Origin: Epinephelus fuscoguttatus
Taxonomy: Eukaryota; Chordata; Actinopteri; Perciformes; Serranidae
NCBI RefSeq assembly: GCF_011397635.1
Contig: NC_064770.1
Location: forward strand, 29,163,098-29,227,097
DNA length: 64,000 nt
Direction: 5' to 3'
Both the position numbers and the translations under genes were made by a program. Below, in pieces: positions 34,397 through 44,500 of this stretch. The notes below the pieces were generated by a model. That model worked only from the letters and a program-made list of their open reading frames with translations, was not told where the DNA came from and searched no databases. Every line of letters starts with the position of its first letter. Positions within the stretch are counted from its first letter, which is position 1.

Positions 34397-35690
34397 TAAA
34401 GGAATGCTTCACCCACAAAATATCCATTTCTACATCAGTTACTCACCTGATGTTACGTTGAATTTATGAAGAATTTTTTTTTGTGTTGCTGAGTTGCACA
34501 AAAAGAAAAAAAAAAACAGGGAAATTCTTGAAGTTTTTGAGTAAAAGGGGTCCACTTTTAAAACCAGTAAAACTATATCAAAAAATGAATTTACAAAGTG
34601 TCCCAAAACTTGTGCAGTATAATCCAAGTCTCATATATCAGTCGTACACCCAACACTTCCAAAACACATTTTTGCTTAAACGTCATGATTTAAAACACTT
34701 TCAAGTACAAGTATACCTTAGCAAGTGTGTGCATTTAAACTCTGCTCATATATTCAATTGAAAACAGCTCAGAGTCCCACACTGGGTTGGGTACTTGATG
34801 GGTAACCTGCAAAAAGCTGAGCAATGGGTAAAAATTTGTACATACGTACATACAGTATAAATATATGGGTACAAGCACGGGTAAAAATGAACTACACGCA
34901 GATGGGCAGCAGGTGAGAACAAAAATATATTTATTTATTTTTCAGAATAAAACAAATGAAAAAGATGTGCAGTATATGTGTAATATTTTTACATCTTTTG
35001 ACATCACTATTATCAGGCTGCAATACCTTTTATTTTAAAAGTCAGTGACACAAGTTGACCCTTTGTCTCCAGCCATGAAACTTTGCAGTCTGAGGATGAG
35101 GTGGCAGCCTACATCGAGTTCAAGACATCTGGGGAGGATCCTTTTGAGGTTTTATGGTGGTGGAAAGAGCATGCTAAATGTTTCATAACCTGGCAGCGGT
35201 ATGTTTTTGCCATCCTGACATCGAGTGCAGCCAGTGAAAGATTCTTGCAGGATTTGTAATTCAAGGATGAAGAACCCAGCTTAATGAGAGTTGGGTCCTG
35301 GGACTTGGTGGGACTTGGGTGCAAGTGGTGTGGTTTATGGCAGACATAATGGCTGATAATGATAAGTCAGGTCTGGCACTGAGCTTTACAGGTATGGGTG
35401 GGTGCAGTTTTTCAAAAATGGACCCATGCAGGACTCTGGCATGGATAAATGAGACTTGGATTATACAGCACAAGTTGTGTGAAAGTTTGCGAATGGGTGC
35501 TTCCAATATAGCTTTGCTGTTGCTAAACAAATTTTTCTAAAAGAATTTTCTACGTTTTTGGATTCATAGTTCACTGTGGAGGCATGCCAGAAAAACGTTT
35601 TTTTCATGGCTTCTACATAACCTTGGGTGAGTAATTATATCAATAAACAAAAGGTCATTTTGTGGTTGACATATTCCTTTAAACTCTGGG
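34397..35690. mobile_element. Long inverted-arm element carrying a hAT transposase remnant
   Basis: The outer ends AAAGGAATGCTTCACCCACA and its rough inverse 'gtggttgacatattccttt' (35672-35690) frame the unit. Inner arm words are also inverted: 'gtgcagtataatccaagtct' near 34612 against 'agacttggattatacagcac' near 35452. Between the arms lies a hAT dimerisation-domain fragment (see 35068-35258). Confidence 0.65.
35068..35258 (+). pseudogene. hAT transposase C-terminal dimerisation domain fragment
   Basis: One frame reads DEVAAYIEFKTSGEDPFEVL, then WWWKEHAKCF, then ILTSSAASERFLQD and a stop. The order acidic helix, WWK, and S(S)AASER is the signature of the hATC domain of hAT/ZBED transposases. 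The rest of the transposase is absent. Confidence 0.8.
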
Positions 35691-35769
35691 CTGTGACAAG
35701 CTGTGGGTGGAGGCTGTAGAAATGACCTAAGTGCAGATAATTTTGTCAACAGTGATAAGCATTCAGATT

Positions 35770-35962
35770 GAAGAGTTGAATGCATGATGTTTAATAGTTA
35801 GACCAACAACTCTTTGACTAATCTGGGCAAAGTGGGAGAAATATATCTCACACTTCTTGTATTTACTTCTCTTTTACAGTGTTTTCCTTACAGAATCCTC
35901 ATTCATCTGACGACTGCTGTTTCTGAGTTAATAATTGTGGTCATGTGAGGGCGTGTTTGGGG
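35770..35962 (-). other. gdpd3: Possible 3' UTR of gdpd3
   Basis: A short region downstream of the gdpd3 stop codon with a variant poly(A) signal, ATTAAA on the gene strand, at 35790-35795. The end is uncertain. Confidence 0.3.
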
Positions 35963-38900
35963 TCAATCCTGACTCCTGTTTCTGCAGAGGTAGCTTGAGA
36001 GAAGAGTCGGGTAGTCACTCATCACCCCTGTGGCTCCCACTTCAAATGCAGCCTTTATGTCTTCATCTTCATTGCACACAAACAAATGCACCTGGAATTA
36101 CAGATACGGTGTATGAATCAATGGTAATGAGCTGTTCAGAGTCCTTGAGGCCAAACAGCTCAAAAACAATTAAAATTGTGTTATCACCTTCTCAAACAGT
36201 CAAGAAATAAAGCTGAGTTAAAATCAGAGTGATCTGTCTCCCTGTCATCCTTCCTGCAGTTTTGAGTAACAGTACATGCTTTCACCATCAAAAAATACAA
36301 ACCCTGTTGTTTTGGAGAGTGGCAGTTGTCTCAGATTTGACAGCCAGAATACAGCTGACATCAGCATAAAGTAAGACCTTTGAGCTCAGGGCACTCTTTC
36401 AGACTGTAGTGTGGACAAATGACAGATAAATGCCAGTAGCACTGAGATATTCCCTAATGTTAGAAATAAACTTGAAGGACAGTTCACCCCAAATCAAAAA
36501 TAAATATTTTTCTTCTTACAAGTAGTGCTATTTATCAGTCTAGATTGTTTTGGTGTGAGTTGCAGAGTGTTGGAGATATCGGCTGTAGCAACGTCTCCCT
36601 TGTCTTGAATATAATGGAACCAGATGGCACTCGGCAGTGCTCAAAGCGCCAAAATATACATTTGAAAAACTCAACAGCAATGTCTCTTTCCAGAAATCAT
36701 GACCGGGTTACTCAAGATAATCCACAGATCTTGTTGTGAGCAGTTTCAGCTACTTTTTATTTCCCTAGTGAACTACACCTGCCAACCGTATCACTTTGCA
36801 GAATCAACCGTGCATCTACTGCTCGCTCACCTAGCACCACTGAGCTAGCTAATGTAAGGCAGGTTTCTCTCTCCTGTTTTACCTATAAACTAAGTAGTAA
36901 CTGAATTAACTATCAGAGGGTTGTGAGTGAAGTAAGAGCACAGGGACAGCTTCTCTGTGTAACGTGATCCACTTTACTGTCCAAAAGAGAACGTAGGACA
37001 ACTGAAATTGACAACAATAGTGGCATCTCACATCATATATCACTCCGCCAAACTTAATCATGTCTTTCATTACCTGCATGTAAGGTGTGTGATATTGAAT
37101 AGCTCCAAATTTAAAATATGTAAACAATATATGAATGTAGTTAACATTAAATTATGTAGATGCAAAATAATGAACAGAGAGTAGATGCACACTTCCTTCT
37201 GCGCTGTGATACGATTGGGGAGTGTCGTTCAAAAGAAAATAATTCCTTACATTAAACTGTCCACAACAAGGTCTGTAGATTATCTTGATTAACCGCATCA
37301 TGACTTCTAAAAAAGACATTACTGTTGAGGTTATCAAATGTATTTTTGGCGCTTTGAGCACTACAAGCCGAGTGCCATCTGGTTCCATTACAGTATATTG
37401 GAGAGAAGGCAGACATTGCTACAGCTGAAATCACTTGGCAACTCCCACCAAAACAATCCAGATTTATAAATAGCACTGCTGGTAAGAGGAAAAATATGTT
37501 AGTTTTTGTATTTTGGGGTGAACTGTCACTTTAACTTAGCATTATCTTACACACTATTCATTAATATGTGATGGATTCCTTAATATTAGGGGGAAAAAAT
37601 ACATAATTTTTTTGACTTTGTATCAAATATTGCTGAATCATGGTGGAAGCACAGATATTTCAAGTTACCCTGTTATTCCAACTTCTTATATGTATATTTT
37701 TTTAATTTTTTTTTTTTTTTTTTACCAGGAATGTGGGACTTTTCTGGAGGGAACCGCATCCTTCTTGTTTTTGTGTGGATGATGAGGGGGAGAGCTTTTC
37801 TTAGTCACTACCTCAGAATCAACCATGAGTGTTCAAATACGCTCCCTCAGCAGCTGACAATGCTACAACATATGACTGCAATTGTTTTCATGCTCAAACT
37901 ATTCAGTGACCACTCATGGCCAGATGATGGGGGTGACCTCATCCCATCAGAGATTACTCACATCAGGACAGGGGTGATGCAGCCTAGACACTCATAGAGG
38001 CTATGCGAGTGTTACTGTTTGTTGAAATACTTAAATGTAATGGGCATTTAACCATTAAGTGCTTTGGTGAAACTGAGTCTTACAGTTGATGATGCAGTAA
38101 CAAGGGAAAAAAAACCCTTCTTGTTTTTGCAGATGGGAATTATGATTTGAGGTTTTGCACTGATAGATTCATGACGAAATCTGCAGGTGAAGGATTTAGG
38201 AGGCTAAATACAATTCAAAGTCACCCAGCAGAGGTTTTCACACCAGTGGCTCAACATAACAGTTATTTTTTTAAATGGTTCATATTTTATTTGAGTTTAC
38301 AGATGGTTTATCAGACAGGTCATGAACCAAAAACCCTCTGAGTGTGCATATTTATTTATTTATCCTTTTTTTGTAGGTTTCCTTTTTTCTCTCACACACA
38401 ATGTTTACATATTTATTTACCTATTTGTTTATGTAGGTTTTCTTTTTTGCTCTCTCTCATTGTTTGCATATTGATCTGCACTGACGAAGGATATAGTAAC
38501 ACTGCATTTCAAAAATAAAAAGAAAGTTTAAAATAAAGAAAATATAGAAATACTTTAATATAAATACATATCAAATAAAACAAAAATAAATAACAGTTGA
38601 TAAAACAAAACTGAAACTAACTACAGAGCTTCCCCCATAGCCACTGTCACTCACACTTATCACACAACTCTATATCTTATCATGCATCCTCACACACCTC
38701 ATCTTAAAACACTTACTTACAGCAGAGCAGTGTTTGAGGTATGTATGTGGTTTCATACCTGAATTCCCCGGGCTGCCAGGTGATTAAAAAGACTCTTCCT
38801 CATTGTTACTCTGTAACGGAAGCATAAATTAATATATGAATAATTCAGTTTTTACACAAACATTAGTAAAACATGATCCAGAATATACTGATATATAAAC

Positions 38901-41542
38901 TGTATCATCATACTCCAAAATGTTGTTATTCTGCAAAAAAAAAAAAGCATCACCCCATGTACTCTAATGTTCTCAGTCAGTTTTTTTCTAGAACATGTTA
39001 CTGGTAATGATTCTCTCATGATTATTTTAGATTCCTACAGCAACACAAAGTCAGTCAAAGGAAGGCTGCAACGGGAACTTTACTCACTTTTCTATCAGGG
39101 AGATGATCAGTGGGTTCCTCAGGATGCGCTTCTTAGGAATGAACGTCCTTCAGCACACAAAAACAGAGAGAAAAACAAAAGACGCATCTGTACTGTGACA
39201 CATTCATCTCACATCAAACATAAGATTAGAGACGAATAATCTTAGAGGATAAAACCAGATTAATGTATTAATGGCCTGCAGCCAAAGAGAGGGAGGAAGG
39301 ATTTACATGCATGAACACACACACACATGGACTCAACATGCAGAGACACACACTCCTGCAGGCACACCTGTTGATGATGCGTGGCAGGTAGCACTGCACT
39401 AAACTCTCTCCCAGTGGCACAAAGGGCAGCAGGCCACTGTAGAAGAGAAGAAGAAGCAAGACACCTCGGTGCACAGTGAAGCTGTACGGCATCGAGTCAT
39501 TCTATGAGGAAGACAACAGACAGACAGTCAGACAGACAGAAACATTTTACAGTTTTATTCCTGCTGTTCAGATTAAGCAAGAACAATATTATAAGAGGCA
39601 AAAATGTAATACTGTCTGTGTATTAACTGTAAAATGCTGCACAAGTAGCTCTGTCTCCCCCAGGTGGTCTATGTACCGTTTTGCGGCATTCCTTCATGAT
39701 CCTGCTGTTCACAGACGCCCAGACAGTGATTTCCTCCCTGTTGTAGCGTCTGACCAAGTCAGACACCTGCACACAGACAGGAGAGTCACAGATGAAATGT
39801 GAAGGTGGTGATGGTACAATGAGATATTACAGTGCATCAGCCTACTTTTACAGGTTAAACAAATCCTCATAGGTAGGAAGTATTGGCTTCAAAATAGACT
39901 ATGTTTATATGTTGGGAGTTTTAAAGCAACAACAGTTTTAAAGTTTATCAGATTACCTTTTAAAGCTTATTATTAACAGATTATTTTAAATATAGCAGCC
40001 TTTTATCACATGCTTGGTTTAGCAGTTGTAAATGTATTTATCCTCTGTCAAATCAGTGCAAAATGTGCCTCTTTAACCACAACATATGTTAGTGATTTTT
40101 ATGGGTTTTTTTTACTTTGACTTTAATTTTAATTTATTTTTAATTTGTTTTATTTTTCTCTTTTTTTTGCAAAGAGGAATATGGTGATTACTTTTTTTTT
40201 TTTTAAAAAAATGATACTGTCTATTAAAAGCCAAATAAATAAATTGGTTTAAAAAAATCTTAATGTCTACATTAAAAGTTCTTCATAATCCTTTTCCTGC
40301 TTATCTTACAGACATCCTATAGACTTACACCCTTCTTCTTCACACTTCACACTTCTCCTGTGTGCCAAGTGTGTAGGACAGGGGTGTCCAGATTTTTTAA
40401 AATGGGGGCCAGATTAGAACATGTGAAAATACCTGGGAGCCAGGTGCTTCTTGCATCATATGGGTTACTTAAAAATAATCCTGTACAAATGAGACAAAGC
40501 AAATGGTTCATCTTTCAGTGAAAAAGAATTCCATTTTCCACTGCTATAAACGCCACGGCCCTCACTCTCACTTTATGCTTCTTTGCTGTAGGGCTGTGTA
40601 TTGGCAATAATCTGGCGAAACAATATGTATCAAGACATGGGATTGTCTGCTTATCTGGGGCCAGGTCGTGGGGCAGCAGACCAAGCAAAGCATCCCAGAC
40701 GTCCGTCTCCCCAGCAATGCAAGGCAATATATTGTGGTATTTTTTAAATATAATTTCAGGTAAAACTGTCATAAAGAACACTCCTACAGGAGCATAAAAT
40801 CTGAGTGGAAAAGGTTTACTTTTTTAATGCAATCAGAGCAGTAACATCTGTACTTATTACAGCCCCTGTAACACGGCAGCGATACGTTGTTATGTTGGAG
40901 TTACACTGGCCATTTAAAATCGGTCTTTGGGTCACAATTGGCCCTGGGGCTGGACTTTGGACAAGCCTGCTGTAGGAGAACTATGGTGGCCGACATGAAA
41001 ATGCATAGTTTAGAGCCAGAGTTTGGTTTATCCATTCTGACCTACTGTAGAACAACATGACAAATGTCATGGGCGAGGACCTGCTCTGTATGTAGATATA
41101 AACAGCTCACTCTAAGGTAATGAAAAAACAATAATTCTTATTTTCAGGTGATAACAAACTAATGAAAACATAGCAATGACTATTATACACCATTTGTGCA
41201 AACAGATTTCCTTAAATCCTACACACTGGACCTTTAAATCTCATCATCAGAGATAATCTTGACATTTGTTTGGGTAGTTGCTGAGCATCACAAAAGCATG
41301 AACACTTTCATACTTTGGAGATTATCTGATATAACTGGGAAAGTGCTGAAACTGCTCTGCTAAGTACCTTTTCTATCAGCTCCTTGTTGTTCTCCTTAAT
41401 CTCAATGCTGACAGGCGTGTCAGGGAACTTCCTGAACACGTCCTCCAGCAAAGCGAACTTCCTGTCCGCACCACTGCTGTAGCGTCCTGGAGGAGGGAGG
41501 GATTGAAACTAAAGGTTACACATACTCTTGTCGATGCGCGCC

Positions 41543-41589
<47 letters not shown>

Positions 41590-44500
41590 TACTGACCGAC
41601 TTGTTCATTGTGTGGCTTTTTGTTAATGATTGAGAATATACGAATGAGAGGAGAAACTCACCTGCGTAAAATGTCACCTCCAGTTTCTCCTTATACAGAG
41701 GCATATCCTAAAAGAGTTGATGAACAGTTGTATTAAGACATAAAAATATACTATTATGATATTGCTTGTGATTACCTTGAAAACAACATGCATCTTGGGA
41801 TTTTCTTAGTGTAATGCAGTGGATTTGCTGCATATGACACAGTTGTATGCAAAGTCAAACATTCACTTGAAGGTAATCCGATACTAAACATTTACTCTGT
41901 AGCAGGTTTTTGTGTGTTTTAATCTGTTACAACACATGACAAAGTATGTTTATGGTATCAGTTCAGGGGCCTGTAGCTCACAGCATCATTAATAAGGTTA
42001 GTTGAAAAACTGCAGTGAAAACACACAAAGAAGTAAAAGATGCAGTTCCAGGTTTTACCTAATATAGTAACTTGCTCATTTAGAAACCTGCTGTGTGAGA
42101 CGTGGCTTCAAGGGATCAAATTTAAATTGTGTATTTGGCTTTGCATACCGTTGTTTCGCACATTGCAGTTAAAGTGGAGCAGATGACTGACTTGAAACAT
42201 AGAGGCTTTGCTAATTATATATGTTTGAAGCCAAGATGAGAATCTCATACTCTTGTTTTGTGACACAGACCCTGTCCATGCCAATGTGGTGGGCTAAAGA
42301 AAATAAGCAAGAAAACCACCATTTGTTTGGCAGGAGCTTGTATCACAGTGTGACCTTGTGACCTTTTCCCTAACCAGCAGCCCTGTAGGATCCGTCTTCC
42401 CACCTGTAGATTGAGTGAGGAGATGGTGACGTCGTGGCCGGTCTGCCTCAGCAGATTCTCATCATGTGACACCACCACGTGTCCATCGCGAGTCAAGTGA
42501 CAATCCATCTCCAGCATCTGTGTGCCCTGTTCCACCGCACTGCAGACAGAGGTGCATATGGAGGAAAGATAAAAATGAGAATGCATGCATTTGTTGCCTG
42601 CACAGAAAGAGATCTTTCTGCTGTTCCTGCCCTCTGAACTGGAGTCAATCTCTTAAAATGTTGTCCAAGAAAATGTCCAACTGTGAAAGGATGTAAGAAA
42701 ATTCATGTAGCAAGTACACAGTGTTGCATATTTACTGTTTTTTATGAAGCACAAATCTTGCAAACATTTTGTGCAGCACATCATTGGATGCATTTTTAGG
42801 CAGCCCAGACATCCAGCATCTTTGATATCTTCATTACTAGGGTTTATGTTATGCAGTAAGTGCATTTTTTGCAGATAGATTTCCAAATAATCTGTTGTTA
42901 AGCCTAAAATCTCACAGTGACAGTTTATTAGACAGCACTTGATGCTTGCAAATGAAAAGATGCTAAATGTAAATTGCCTGACCTAATCCCTCTTTTATGA
43001 CATATACTGTAAAACATATCATAAGGCTGGATAATTACTCACATCACAGTTTCTGCCTGATTAGAAAAAAAAGATGGAGTCAGAGTAAACTTGATCATGC
43101 TCAGTTGGTCTTAGGCCTGTCCTCAGTGGGGGGACCATGCAAAGGCTGGCCCTTACATTGTCACAGCTCAAGTTTCTGGTCATGTTTGTTGTTTTTTTTT
43201 TTTTTAATTTTACTTGCACTTTGAAACTCACTACTTCTCTTGTTTCAGATCGGTTCACTTCCTGCCCCTGTGTGTTTTCCCTCCCTTTTGATGACCTCAC
43301 CTGTGTCTGATTGTCTGTCCCATCCTGATTAGCCTCACCTGTGTCTCGTTATCCTTCCCCTCACCAGAGTATTTAGCGTGTGTCTTGTTTTCTCTCAGTG
43401 CCAGTTTGTCTTAGCGCCTTATGTGTCTAGCATTCAGGCCTTTTGTTTCCCAGTGTCCTTTTCTTGGCTTTTTGGCTTTAGCCTATTGCTTGACTCTGCC
43501 TCTGCCTCATCCCAATAGGGATGAGGCAGAGGTGTTATTTGCCTCCACTGATAGACCATCTGTGTACCCAACCTACCTTTTGACCAGTAAATTTATTTTA
43601 CCTGAACTGTCTCCAGAGTCGTTTATTGAGCCCACTCTCACGTAGTTTACCATTTGTTACATACATGGGATCATGTACACCAAGTTACCCACTGACTTAT
43701 TCACTGACAATACAAGCTTTGTGTATTTACATGATAAATTAATTTACTGTCATCATTTTAAACTTGTCATCTGATACCCCACCTCTAACAGTTATTGTAA
43801 AAACAGTGAGTCAGATGTGCAGAACATACTAAAGATGTGAAGGGAGCTACTGACTTGCTAAGTCACCAAAAATAAAGGGCTCAAAAAACATAAATGTCAG
43901 GGAACAAAGAGAACAAGAAAACGAAAGGAGCAGAGAGGCAATGGCCAAATTTATGGCCAAAAAAGCGTGACAAAGCACCAAGCGAAGCTAAACATGGCAA
44001 AGGTGGGGAGCTAGGCAGACTAGTGATCAACACCCACTGTAGCTAGAGTGAAGATGCTGGTATCATATGAAACTAGACAACCACACCACATCCACTAGTA
44101 TCAACTATGTCATGCCATAAGGTGCTAAATTATGCTTCAGAGTTCAGCTAAATTTTGTCAAGAAAAAAATGGCATTGTGATTTTATTAAATGGTACATTT
44201 GAATATTCCTGCATACTGGGGTCCCCTAGCAGTCTTAGAACTGCATAGTTTGGGTATGACTGGAAAACTGAGACTTGTGGATATCAATAAGCCCAACTGT
44301 ATTCATGTATAATGATGATTCCCCGTAGTCAGACCATTTAAAATTGCCTGTCTGTGGTATTAGAGCTAAGGGTGGGTGGGTGTTGGTGATGCTGGAGTGG
44401 GTGTGAAACAGGGGCCCAATTTGGAATGCTCTGTCCACCTATCTATAATTCCAAATGGCTGGCTTCCACAGTCTCTCTGAAAAGTCCATTTTGTGAGAGC

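Noticed and set aside
41536-41588. CA tract as part of a coding frame
   Set aside because: The frames through it are pure repeat translation and it lies in an intron.
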